Positions 1-6,705 are shown, counted from the first letter of the stretch. The stretch: 7,658 bases of DNA from Lachnospiraceae bacterium (GCA_028695945.1 JAQVIB010000094.1:1-7658), one strand, 5' to 3'. The notes: generated by a model from the letters alone, not told the origin. Numbers and translations are program-made.

Positions 1-254
1 GTAGCATCTGCCTTTTTTATTATTGACTAATTTGCAAATCCACTAACATTGTTTAATAATTCCTCAAAGATTGAATCGATATTAGCATTAAACATTTCGA
101 GTTGCTTATTTGATGCACTTTTCTGTTCTGTTATTATACTTTTTGAGGTGAAATTAATAAAAATTGTGGAAACTAAGATTAATGGACACAGTGAAAATAA
201 TAAAATAATTATACTAAGTTTTACTTGCAAACTTAAATTTCTTTTTTTCAACAT
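1..254 (-). pseudogene. N-terminal part of a membrane sensor (chemoreceptor or sensor kinase type), interrupted by an amber codon; continues past the left edge
   Basis: Read leftward, this frame encodes a short basic N-terminus (MLKKRNLSLQVK), one strongly hydrophobic segment (roughly SIIILLFSLCPLILVSTIF), then a polar helical stretch with NANIDSIFEELLNN. This is the usual beginning of methyl-accepting chemotaxis proteins and YesM-like sensor kinases with an extracellular Cache-type domain. I chose the ATG at 254 because AAAGGA (264-269) sits 9 nt upstream; an ATG at 272 is in frame but has a poorer site. A TAG at 27-29 ends the frame after 75 codons. Beyond it the same frame stays open for eight more codons to the edge (SIIKKADA), which read naturally as continued protein. 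One base change from CAG, AAG or GAG would explain this. It is either a nonsense-mutated gene or a short unrelated ORF; the family call rests only on the N-terminal pattern. The gene is cut by the window, so its full state is unknown. Confidence 0.5.
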
Positions 255-433
255 TGTCATCATTCCTTTCATAATATGCTACCTTAACTATATTCCTTTA
301 ATTTCCTGCGTTTTTGCAAACTACATTTTTGAAATTTAACTTTTATTAACCCTTCTTTCTTGATATGTAATAGGTAAAATAAACACCTCCTATTTATATA
401 GTCAAATGGTAGATAAAAAAAGGAGCAATTTAA

Positions 434-462
434 TTTAAAAACTCAAGAAATTTTATGAGTTT
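434..462 (-). terminator. Weak hairpin followed by a T run on the minus strand
   Basis: AAACTCA (439-445) can pair with TGAGTTT (456-462) around a 10-nt loop. Read leftward, the stem is followed directly by TTTTTAAA. Seven base pairs, mostly A-T, make a weak terminator at best. The nearest leftward gene with a known end is pflB, some 550 bp upstream, so what it would terminate is unclear. Confidence 0.22.
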
Positions 463-872
463 AGTTAAGTCAATAATAGCATTATGTAAGAAACTAATTA
501 TATTATATATAATATCACACTTTTCTACAATACAATATAGTAAAAAACAATTTTTACATTTATAAATCTTGAAATAGAATTACTTATCTCTTTAAAAGTA
601 GATATAGCATTTCTGTTGCTGGAACAACTAAATATGGTGGTTAGGTGGATTGAAACGGTACATATTGTTAGTCTATTATTTGGCTTGTTCTATTTGAAAG
701 GTGAAGGTTATGGGATGAAAAACTATTGAACGGAATATCTTATAACGATGAAAGAAAAAATATTATGTGACTGTTAATTACAGAAATGATTATACAGATG
801 GTCGCCGCGAAAACCTTGTTCAGAAATAATGTTGCAAATGCTCAATTCTATGGCTACTACTTCTTTTTAAAA

Positions 873-970
873 TTCTTCGGTATACTTTGGTGTAACTATA
901 AGTATCATTACGTTATCTTATATTATATCTTAAATGAACAAGATGTTACAACCTTAGTATACCAGAAGAA
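873..970. repeat. Long imperfect inverted repeat downstream of pflB
   Basis: The left arm at 873-896 reads TTCTTC, GGTATACT, TT, GGT, GTAAC. The right arm at 945-970 reads GTTAC, A, ACC, TT, AGTATACC, A, GAAGAA. Pairing gives TTCTTC/GAAGAA (6 bp), GGTATACT/AGTATACC (8 bp), GGT/ACC (3 bp) and GTAAC/GTTAC (5 bp), broken by a T-T/T-T mismatch pair and two single-base bulges. About 22 pairs enclose a 48-nt AT-rich centre. Neither strand has a clean T tract after the outer stem, so it is not a textbook terminator. TTAAAA occurs just outside the left arm (867-872) and again at 975-980, four bases beyond the right arm. That could be a target duplication of a small mobile element, but such AT-rich six-mers are common here. 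It could equally form a stable 3' end for a read-through pfl transcript. Confidence 0.55.
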
Positions 971-1006
971 AAAATTAAAAACAGTTATTTCATTATGTGA
1001 ACATAA
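971..1006 (-). terminator. Possible weak terminator after pflB
   Basis: Just past the pflB stop, read leftward, TTATG and CATAA (993-997 with 1002-1006) form a 5-bp stem with a 4-nt loop. About 11 nt later comes TTTTTAATTTT (971-981). The T-rich tract fits an intrinsic terminator, but the stem is short and separated from it. The inverted repeat immediately beyond may contribute to 3'-end formation. Confidence 0.27.
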
Positions 1007-1009
1007 ATC

Positions 1010-3241
1010 TTATACTGATTCGTGGAAAGTTCTTTTAATTACTTCCAGTTGTTGTTCACGAGTAAGTCGATTAAAGTTTACTGCATACCCTGAAACACGT
1101 ATGGTTAAGGTAGGATATTTTTCGGGATTTTCCATTGCATCAATTAAAATATCTCGATTCATAACATTTACATTCAAATGGTGAGCTCCTTGTGCGAAGT
1201 AGCCATCTAAAATATGAATAAGGTTTTCATTTTGTTGCGTGGATTCCTTTCCTAAAGCATCAGGTACAATACAGAATGTATTGGATACCCCGTCTTGACA
1301 AACATTCCTGTATGGAAGTTTTGCCACAGAATTCAAAGAGGCGAGGGCACCGTTTTCGTCACGTCCATGCATAGGGTTTGCTCCTGGAGCAAGTGGTTCC
1401 CCGAATTTTCTGCCATCAGGGGTACTTCCTGTTTTTTTGCCATACATAACATTGCTAGTGATGGTAAGGGCTGACAACGTATGTTTTGCGTTTCGATACA
1501 TAGGATGTTTTTTCAAAGCATCAGAAAAATATGTTACAATTTCAACTGCAATATCATCTACTCTATCATCATCATTACCGTATTTTGGATAATCACCCTC
1601 TATTTTAAAATCTACGGAAACACCATTTTCATCACGGATTGGGGTAACTTTTCCATATTTGATAGCTGAAAGGGAATCCGCCACAACGGAAATTCCTGCA
1701 ATTCCAAAGGCAGTAAGACGTTCTACATTTGCGTCGTGCAATGCCATCTGACTTGCTTCATAGGCGTATTTATCATGCATATAATGAATAATGTTAATTG
1801 TATCTACATATAATTCTGCTACATAATCTAGAACTTTTTTGTATTGAATCATAACTTCATCATAATTTAAAGTGTCTCCGTTTACAGGGGCAATGTTTGG
1901 AACAACAGGAACTTTATGCAGTTCGTCAACACCGCCGTTGATTGCCAAAAGCAGAGATTTTACAATGTTTGCCCTTGCACCAAAAAATTGCATTTGCTTT
2001 CCAACTCGCATAGCAGAAATACAACAGGAAATAGCGTAGTCATCTCCATACAAAGGACGCATAATATCATCATTTTCATACTGAATGGAATCTGTTTCTA
2101 TACTCATCTTTGCACAGTACTGTTTAAAGGAGTGCGGTAAATTTTCACTCCAGAGAACTGTCATATTTGGCTCAGGTGCAGTGCCTAGATTGCTGAGTGT
2201 GTGTAGATAACGGAACGAATTTTTTGTAACAAGAGGCTTTCCATTTACGCCAACACCGCCAATGGCTTCTGTAATCCAGGTAGGGTCACCGCCGAATAAT
2301 CCATTATATTCTGGTGTTCTAAGATGACGAACAAGTCTTAATTTGATTATAAATTGGTCAATTAATTCCTGTGCTTCTTTTTCTGTTATAATTCCGTTTT
2401 GCAAATCCCTTTCAATATAGATGTCTAAAAATGTAGAAGTACGACCAAGTGAAATTGCAGCACCATTATTTTCTTTTACACCGGCAAGGTATGCCATGTA
2501 TAAAAATTGTACAGCTTCTTGTGCATTTTTGGCAGGCTTGCTGATGTCAACGCCATATTTAGAAGCCATGGATTTCATTTCATCCAAAGCACGAATCTGC
2601 ATTTTTAACTCTTCTCGTGTACGGATTCGTTCATCTGTCATCGGGCCATCAAAGCTGGATAATTCTTTTTCCTTTTCTTCTTTAAGAAAATCAATTCCGT
2701 ATAGCGAAACCCTTCTATAATCTCCAATTACACGTCCACGACCATAAGCATCTGGCAAACCTGTAAGAAGACCAACGTGTCTTGCTACTTTCGTTCTTTC
2801 AGGATAAGCATCAAAAACTCCTTCGTTATGTGATTTTCTATATGCGTGAAAATCCTTTTCAATCTGTGGGTTTAAATGATATCCATATTGGTCCAAGGCA
2901 CTTGTGGCTACTTTAATACCACCATATAAATTAACAATTCTTTTTAAAGGGGCATCAGTTTGCAACCCTAAAATTACTTCATTTTCTTTATCAAGGTATC
3001 CGGGTGCAAAATTGTCAATACCAGAAATAATATCTGTTTCTACATCTAAGATCCCTTTTTTCATTTCTTCTATAATTAGTTCGTGACATTTATCCCAAAC
3101 TTTTTTTGTTTTTTCAGTGGTTCCTTCAAGAAAGGAATCATTACCTTCATAAAGGGAATAGTTCTTCTGAATAAAGTTACGTACATCAATTTCTTTTGTC
3201 CATCTTCCTGTATGAAATCCCTGCCATGCTATTGTATTCAT
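1010..3241 (-). CDS. pflB: Pyruvate formate-lyase (formate C-acetyltransferase)
   Basis: This cytoplasmic glycyl-radical enzyme converts pyruvate and CoA to acetyl-CoA and formate under anaerobic conditions. The 743-residue product has the family's usual length. The adjacent active-site cysteines lie in AISCCISAMR (residues 406-407; E. coli Cys418-Cys419). The C-terminal radical loop RVSGYAVNF carries Gly718, 25 residues from the end, exactly as for Gly734 of E. coli PflB. The frame extends three codons further to a TTG at 3250. I prefer the ATG at 3241 because AAAGGA (3252-3257) lies 10 nt before it, while the TTG would sit directly on that site. The gene begins five bases after the pflA stop, so the two are one transcript and probably coupled in translation. 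Expression should depend on the ZTP riboswitch ahead of pflA. Every key residue is present, so it should be active. Other glycyl-radical enzymes such as glycerol dehydratase lack the Cys-Cys pair, which settles the assignment. Confidence 0.97.
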   Translation of the reverse strand: MNTIAWQGFHTGRWTKEIDVRNFIQKNYSLYEGNDSFLEGTTEKTKKVWDKCHELIIEEMKKGILDVETDIISGIDNFAPGYLDKENEVILGLQTDAPLKRIVNLYGGIKVATSALDQYGYHLNPQIEKDFHAYRKSHNEGVFDAYPERTKVARHVGLLTGLPDAYGRGRVIGDYRRVSLYGIDFLKEEKEKELSSFDGPMTDERIRTREELKMQIRALDEMKSMASKYGVDISKPAKNAQEAVQFLYMAYLAGVKENNGAAISLGRTSTFLDIYIERDLQNGIITEKEAQELIDQFIIKLRLVRHLRTPEYNGLFGGDPTWITEAIGGVGVNGKPLVTKNSFRYLHTLSNLGTAPEPNMTVLWSENLPHSFKQYCAKMSIETDSIQYENDDIMRPLYGDDYAISCCISAMRVGKQMQFFGARANIVKSLLLAINGGVDELHKVPVVPNIAPVNGDTLNYDEVMIQYKKVLDYVAELYVDTINIIHYMHDKYAYEASQMALHDANVERLTAFGIAGISVVADSLSAIKYGKVTPIRDENGVSVDFKIEGDYPKYGNDDDRVDDIAVEIVTYFSDALKKHPMYRNAKHTLSALTITSNVMYGKKTGSTPDGRKFGEPLAPGANPMHGRDENGALASLNSVAKLPYRNVCQDGVSNTFCIVPDALGKESTQQNENLIHILDGYFAQGAHHLNVNVMNRDILIDAMENPEKYPTLTIRVSGYAVNFNRLTREQQLEVIKRTFHESV

Positions 3242-3246
3242 ATGTA

Positions 3247-3975
3247 TCAAATCCTTTCGCAGTCATTATAATCAGTATTTGAAATCATGTTTTGGAGATT
3301 TTTAATTTTTTCTTTATTCATAGGGGAAACCTTTTTTAAGGGGTAGGATATGCCCATACCCTCATATTTTGAAACCCCAAGAGTGTGGTATGGAAGTAGT
3401 TCCACTTTTTCCACATTTGGAATGGTTGCAATATAATTCCTAAGTCCTCTAATGTGTTCATCAGAATCTGTTAGGTTTGGTACAACCACATGACGAATCC
3501 AAAGAGGAGTTTCACTTTCTTTGACAGCCTGTAAAAATTCTGTAGGTATGGAAAAATTTCCGCCAGTTAGTTCCCTGTATTTTTCAGGTATATAATGTTT
3601 CACATCATAAAGAACTAAATCCGTGTATTTCAAAAGCTCGGCGTAGTCTCCATTTCCATAACCAGCAGTATCAAGACAGGTTGAAATATCTTCTTTTTTG
3701 CATGCTTTGAACAGTTCTGTTAAAAATTCAATCTGTAAAAGTGGCTCTCCGCCAGAACAGGTAACGCCACCAGTTTTCCCGTAATAGGGTTGATAACGTT
3801 TCAACAGTTTAATGATTTCATGTACACTCATTTCTTTTCCTGATTTTAAATCCCATGTGTCTGGATTATGACAATATTTGCATCGAAGATGGCATCCCTG
3901 AAAGAATAGAACTGTACGTATGCCTGGACCATCTACTAGACCCATTGTTTCAACAGAGTGAATTTTACCATTCAT
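3247..3975 (-). CDS. pflA: Pyruvate formate-lyase activating enzyme (radical SAM)
   Basis: This protein uses a [4Fe-4S] cluster and S-adenosylmethionine to abstract a hydrogen from the radical glycine of PflB, switching that enzyme on. The radical SAM signature CHLRCKYC (C-x3-C-x2-C, residues 28-35 from the ATG) is intact. The early motif GLVDGPGIRTVLFFQGC and the glycine-rich SAM-binding segment TCSGGEPLLQ near residues 70-80 are typical of activases of this family. The length of about 242 residues matches E. coli PflA (about 246). The start is not certain: GTG at 3978 and ATG at 3975 are adjacent codons in frame, both served by AGAGGTG (3984-3990). I give the ATG. The gene is upstream of pflB, the reverse of the common pflB-pflA order, and is the first gene after the riboswitch leader. 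Unlike activases for glycerol dehydratase or choline lyase, it has no extra ferredoxin cysteines. Confidence 0.95.
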   Translation of the reverse strand: MNGKIHSVETMGLVDGPGIRTVLFFQGCHLRCKYCHNPDTWDLKSGKEMSVHEIIKLLKRYQPYYGKTGGVTCSGGEPLLQIEFLTELFKACKKEDISTCLDTAGYGNGDYAELLKYTDLVLYDVKHYIPEKYRELTGGNFSIPTEFLQAVKESETPLWIRHVVVPNLTDSDEHIRGLRNYIATIPNVEKVELLPYHTLGVSKYEGMGISYPLKKVSPMNKEKIKNLQNMISNTDYNDCERI

Positions 3976-4012
3976 CACATAATCACCTCTTTCTAAATCA
4001 GTTTTTGTGAAA

Positions 4013-4060
4013 TAGAAAAAGCCGAAAATCTGGGCTTTTTCTGCCCAGACGGTCGGCTTT
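4013..4060 (-). terminator. Intrinsic terminator of the ZTP riboswitch (expression platform)
   Basis: In the leader RNA, AAAGCCGA (4060-4053) can pair with TCGGCTTT and CTGGGC (4048-4043) with GCCCAG (4035-4030). Together they form one long hairpin with a small internal loop and a 7-nt apical loop, followed by TTTTTCTATTT. Its 5' side contains the P3 strand and the pseudoknot strand of the aptamer, so terminator and ligand-bound aptamer exclude each other. Ligand binding should therefore allow read-through into pflA. Confidence 0.88.
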
Positions 4061-4113
4061 GGTTACGATTATACTTCATGTGGTTAAATCCACTCTCCGT
4101 CAGTTATATAATC
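4043..4113 (-). ncRNA. ZTP/ZMP riboswitch aptamer (pfl motif) controlling pflAB
   Basis: Read as RNA on the minus strand, the leader has each landmark of the ZTP class. P1 pairs GATTATA (4113-4107) with TATAATC (4073-4067). The junction holds ACTGACGG. P2 pairs GTGG with CCAC (4093-4090 with 4083-4080). After a linker comes the conserved 3' block GCCGACCGTCTGGGCA (about 4057-4042). The class-defining pseudoknot is visible: GACGG (4101-4097) is complementary to CCGTC (4052-4048). ZTP riboswitches sense 5-aminoimidazole-4-carboxamide ribonucleotide and its triphosphate, which accumulate when 10-formyl-tetrahydrofolate is short, and usually turn genes on. Here the controlled genes make formate, the source of that one-carbon unit. 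The identification rests on motif and pairing by eye, without a covariance-model score. Confidence 0.92.
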
Positions 4114-4123
4114 TATGGTCAGA

Positions 4124-4152
4124 ATTTTAGCATGACACCTTTAATTTGTCAA
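4124..4152 (-). promoter_or_regulatory. Vegetative promoter for the pflAB leader
   Basis: The minus strand carries a perfect -35 TTGACA (4152-4147), a 17-nt spacer and -10 TAAAAT (4129-4124), preceded by TGC as an extended -10 element. Transcription would begin near 4117, a few bases before P1 of the riboswitch, giving a leader of about 140 nt. The fit to the aptamer's 5' end supports the call. I saw no clear Rex or FNR site next to it. Confidence 0.85.
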
Positions 4153-4630
4153 TCTCAATTTTAAAAATTTGGTTGAACATATTCCTGTTATTGGTTTGGT
4201 TATTCAACTGTATTTTATATAAAGAGAGTACAAATTCGTAAGAAAATTATAAAGGTTTACTTGTAAGGATTGCTGAATCTAGATAATTATAAGTATTTTA
4301 CTGAAATTTATTATTCAAAATATCGAAAAATATATGATTTTGTTGAAATACAAAAAAGCAATATGATAGGCTTAAAATTGTATATTTCCATATTTTAATC
4401 TTGCGAAATAGGCATTAGTTTTGTAAATTTAGTTTTTAGGAAAATTCCACAGGTTTATGTAGACATCTAAACTGATGTGAAATAAATTACTAAGTTTGAA
4501 GGTTTTATTTTTTAGTTTAGGGGAAGATACAAATTTTAAAATTTTGAATTTGACATTTGACAAAAACTAATATAGATAGTATTGTAATAATTAGCATATG
4601 CCCATTAAAAAACCAAAGTGAGGTAGTATT
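4153..4630. other. Divergent intergenic region between the pfl and NifX/ATPase operons
   Basis: This is about 480 bp of AT-rich DNA with no credible gene on either strand. Apart from the promoter at 4557-4585, I see only small inverted pairs: GTTGAA (4172-4177) with TTCAAC (4203-4208), and ACATC (4463-4467) with GATGT (4474-4478). None is long or GC-rich enough to call a riboswitch or terminator. The length leaves room for an unrecognised regulator site or small RNA. Confidence 0.5.
4557..4585 (+). promoter_or_regulatory. Probable promoter of the NifX/ATPase operon
   Basis: TTGACA (4557-4562), 17 nt, then TATTGT (4580-4585) fits a housekeeping promoter about 45 bp before the first gene. A second TTGACA (4550-4555) lies seven bases upstream, making a tandem repeat, but it has no good -10 at proper spacing. 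The -10 box matches consensus at four of six positions, so the assignment is moderate. Confidence 0.5.
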
Positions 4631-4993
4631 ATGAAAATTGCAATATCATCGGCAGATAAAAATAAAGAAAGCCTTTTAGACAGAAGATTTGGAAGATGCG
4701 ATTATTTTCTAATTGTTGACACAGAAACAGAAGATTTTAAAGCTATTGGTAACAATGGTGTGGCTTCAGGAGGCGGAGCAGGTATTGCAGCGGCAAGTCA
4801 GGTAATTGATGAGCAGGTATCTGCTGTTATTACTGGTAATCTTGGACCAAACGCATTTGAACTTTTACAAAAAGCTGGAGTTAAGGCTTACAGCTGTGAA
4901 GAATTGCCAGTATTAAAGGCTATTGAGCTGTTTAAAGAAAATAAGCTTTCAGAAATAAATATGGCAGGAAAATCTCATCATGGTATGAACTAG
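4631..4993 (+). CDS. NifX/NifB-C-terminal family protein (dinitrogenase iron-molybdenum cofactor fold)
   Basis: This small soluble protein of 120 residues belongs to the family that includes NifX, NafY, the NifB C-terminal domain and the orange protein ORP, which bind or carry metal-sulfur clusters. The family signs are the opening MKIAISSADKN, FGRCDYFLIVD at about residues 20-30, a glycine/alanine-rich turn and helix (GGGAGIAAASQVI), and VSAVITGNLGPNAFELLQ, the typical strand-loop-helix near residues 74-91. It stands alone without a radical SAM domain, so it is not NifB. A GTGAGG site (4618-4623) precedes the ATG by 7 nt. It is first in an operon and 18 nt ahead of the first ATPase gene. The family membership is firm. 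The cargo is unknown, and nothing in view suggests nitrogen fixation. The tail SHHGMN has two histidines that might help bind metal. Confidence 0.9.
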   Translation: MKIAISSADKNKESLLDRRFGRCDYFLIVDTETEDFKAIGNNGVASGGGAGIAAASQVIDEQVSAVITGNLGPNAFELLQKAGVKAYSCEELPVLKAIELFKENKLSEINMAGKSHHGMN

Positions 4994-5011
4994 TAAAAAG
5001 AGGAGAATGGC

Positions 5012-5839
5012 ATGAATATAGCAATACTTAGTGGAAAGGGCGGAACAGGAAAGACAACGGTTTCAACTAATCTGGCAATAACATTAGGTGTTAGTTATGT
5101 TGATTGTGATGTAGAAGAGCCGAATGGATTTATTTTTCTTAATCCAACGATACAAAATAGTGAAGAAGTTTTTGTGGAGTATCCTATCATTAATAAGGAA
5201 AAGTGTGTATTGTGTGGGGCATGTGCAAAAGCTTGTCAATTTAATGCTCTTGCAAAAGCTGGGAAAGAGATTGTTGTTTTCGAAAAACTGTGCCACGACT
5301 GCGGAGCATGTAAACTGGTTTGTAAAGCAGAAGCATTATCCTATACGAAAAGACCAATAGGAAAGTTGGAAAATGGAGTAGGTAAGGGGATAGTCTGTTC
5401 TAGGGGAATTTTAAATATTGGGGAACCTATGGCAGTGCCTGTAATAAGAAAACTTCTTGGCGGTTTAACGGAAGAAAACCATTTAATTGATTGCCCTCCT
5501 GGCACATCATGTAATGTTGTAAATTCCTTAAAATATGCAGATGCGGCAGTTCTTGTTACAGAACCATCTGAATTTGGTTTGCACGATTTGAAAATGGCTG
5601 TAGCTTTAGTAAAGCTTTATAAAATACCATTCGGAATCATAATTAATAAGGATGATGGAAAAGAAAATATGATAAAAGATTTTTGCAAAGAAAGTGGTAT
5701 ATCATTATATGGAACCATTCCTTACAGTATGGAAGCAGCGGCATTATATTCAAAAGGAATTATGTTGTGTGAGGATGAATTTTATAAAAAAGTATTCCAA
5801 AATATTGCAGGTAAGATAAAGGAGGTATCCTTGTGGTAA
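5012..5839 (+). CDS. MinD/Mrp-type P-loop ATPase with inserted two-[4Fe-4S] ferredoxin domain (first copy)
   Basis: This 275-residue cytoplasmic protein has a deviant Walker A, GKGGTGKTT (residues 8-16, with the signature Lys9), a second nucleotide-site motif VDCDVEEPN (30-38), and a Walker B region LIDCPPGTSC (158-167). Between the last two sits a bacterial ferredoxin insert with two full Cys-x2-Cys-x2-Cys-x3-Cys sets, at 65/68/71/75 and 94/97/100/104. No CXXC pair is seen in the C-terminal half, unlike the Mrp/ApbC scaffold proteins. By family knowledge these proteins dimerise on ATP, and the clusters could pass electrons or iron-sulfur units. They accompany ORP/NifX-like proteins in anaerobes. 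The start is the ATG with AGAGGAGA at 4999-5006. Its last 7 nt overlap the next gene, a paralogue, so a heterodimer is plausible. Database names such as 'cobyrinic acid a,c-diamide synthase' for this family are misleading here. Confidence 0.92.
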   Translation: MNIAILSGKGGTGKTTVSTNLAITLGVSYVDCDVEEPNGFIFLNPTIQNSEEVFVEYPIINKEKCVLCGACAKACQFNALAKAGKEIVVFEKLCHDCGACKLVCKAEALSYTKRPIGKLENGVGKGIVCSRGILNIGEPMAVPVIRKLLGGLTEENHLIDCPPGTSCNVVNSLKYADAAVLVTEPSEFGLHDLKMAVALVKLYKIPFGIIINKDDGKENMIKDFCKESGISLYGTIPYSMEAAALYSKGIMLCEDEFYKKVFQNIAGKIKEVSLW

Positions 5840-6705
5840 TATCTGTGCTTAGCGGAAAAGGTGGAACGGGAAAAACGACCGTTGTGGGAGCTTTATCTGA
5901 ACTTGCAAAAAAAGTAATTAAAGTTGATTGTGATGTGGATGCACCCAACCTTTATCTATTTTATAAAGGAGAGAATTTTGAAGAGAAGGAATTCTTTGGA
6001 GGTAAAAAAGCTATAATAGACAATAGCCTTTGCATCCACTGCGGACAATGTGAAGATGTCTGTAAATTTGGTGCAATTACAGATGAAAACGTGAATAAAT
6101 TTTCTTGTGAAGGCTGTGGTGCGTGTATAATAGTATGCCCAAACAATGCCATTTCCTTTGTTGATGAAAAAACAGCAGACGTATTCCTAACAAAAACGGA
6201 TAAAGGAATTATTTCTAGAGCCATGATGGGCGTTGGAAGCGATGGTGCAGGCAAATTGGTTACACAGCTAAGGAAAAATGTGAAGCCGTTTGAAGAATGT
6301 AATGGCATTACAATAATTGACGGTTCACCAGGAATTGGGTGTGCAGTAATTGCATCCATTACGGATACTGATGTTGCACTTATTGTAACTGAACCAACAA
6401 AATCAGGTCTTGATGATTTAAAAAGAATTTTAGAACTTGCAGAAAACTTTGAAACTCAGGTTATGGTCTGCATAAATAAGTATGATATTAATTTGGAAAT
6501 GACTTCTAAAATTGAAGATTATGCAAAGAGTAAAAACCTTTTTGTTGTAGGCAAAATACCATTTGATAAAAAAGTGATGGAAGCGGTTAACACATTAAAG
6601 CCAATAACAGAATTTGAAGATAGCTTGGCAAAAAATGCTATTAAGGAAATGTGGATTAAAATGAGTAGCATTATGGTTGAAAAAGGATTATTAATATATA
6701 ATTAA
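5833..6705 (+). CDS. MinD/Mrp-type P-loop ATPase with inserted two-[4Fe-4S] ferredoxin domain (second copy)
   Basis: This 290-residue paralogue of the preceding gene has the same order of parts: Walker A GKGGTGKTT (8-16, Lys9 signature), VDCDVDAPN (31-39), a ferredoxin insert with cysteines at 67/70/73/77 and 92/95/98/102 (the last followed by the usual proline), and Walker B IIDGSPGIGC (161-170). Translation must start at GTG 5833: a strong AAAGGAGG (5818-5825) lies 7 nt before it, inside the end of the previous gene, and the overlap with that gene's TGG-TAA end suggests coupled translation. The Walker B follow-up differs from its partner (SPGIG against PPGTS), so the two copies have diverged and are likely not interchangeable. 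Its expected role is an ATP-driven iron-sulfur or electron-transfer partner of the NifX-like proteins on either side. The substrate is unknown. Confidence 0.92.
   Translation: MVISVLSGKGGTGKTTVVGALSELAKKVIKVDCDVDAPNLYLFYKGENFEEKEFFGGKKAIIDNSLCIHCGQCEDVCKFGAITDENVNKFSCEGCGACIIVCPNNAISFVDEKTADVFLTKTDKGIISRAMMGVGSDGAGKLVTQLRKNVKPFEECNGITIIDGSPGIGCAVIASITDTDVALIVTEPTKSGLDDLKRILELAENFETQVMVCINKYDINLEMTSKIEDYAKSKNLFVVGKIPFDKKVMEAVNTLKPITEFEDSLAKNAIKEMWIKMSSIMVEKGLLIYN

Larger units (their letters stand above)
273..970. other. Long region without an intact gene; coding-like fragments in several frames
   Basis: No frame here gives a recognisable complete protein. On the plus strand three short open stretches look mildly protein-like. 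One is 544-729, 61 codons without a good start (an internal ATG at 634 has no clear ribosome site), containing RWIETVHIVSLLFGLFYL. The second is 711-767, with WDEKLLNGISYNDERKNIM before a TGA. The third is 752-829, with NYRNDYTDGRRENLVQK before a TAA. The last two lie in different frames, end to end, as in a frameshifted relic. I do not recognise the parent protein. On the minus strand, GGAGGTG occurs near 374-380 with no start codon at a useful distance. The stretch also holds a weak hairpin (434-462) and a long inverted repeat (873-970), both listed separately. Confidence 0.4.

Noticed and set aside
49..339. 96-codon open frame on the plus strand opposite the sensor fragment
   Set aside because: It mirrors the hydrophobic segment of the minus-strand sensor and lacks a ribosome site; the minus-strand reading has a recognisable family pattern and a good start.
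786..1184. 132-codon open frame on the plus strand
   Set aside because: Its 3' half is antisense to the end of pflB, it has no good ribosome site, and the composition is not that of a real protein. The upstream half may be part of a decayed stretch but not this ORF as such.
3241..3250. TTG start for pflB overlapping the pflA stop
   Set aside because: The ribosome binding site AAAGGA would lie directly against the TTG; the ATG at 3241 has correct spacing and gives the normal N-terminus.
4409..4426. Sigma-54-like GG-N10-GT element upstream of the NifX operon
   Set aside because: The -12 element lacks the required GC, the -24 element is imperfect, and it lies over 200 bp from the gene. A housekeeping promoter nearer the gene fits better.
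5961..6359. 132-codon open frame on the minus strand within the second ATPase gene
   Set aside because: It is the antisense shadow of a well-supported gene with clear motifs; it has no separate promoter or ribosome site.
5012..6705. Cell-division MinD or cobalamin a,c-diamide synthase identity for the ATPases
   Set aside because: The eight-cysteine ferredoxin insert between the two nucleotide motifs is absent from MinD and CobB/CbiA, and no amphipathic C-terminal membrane helix is evident.
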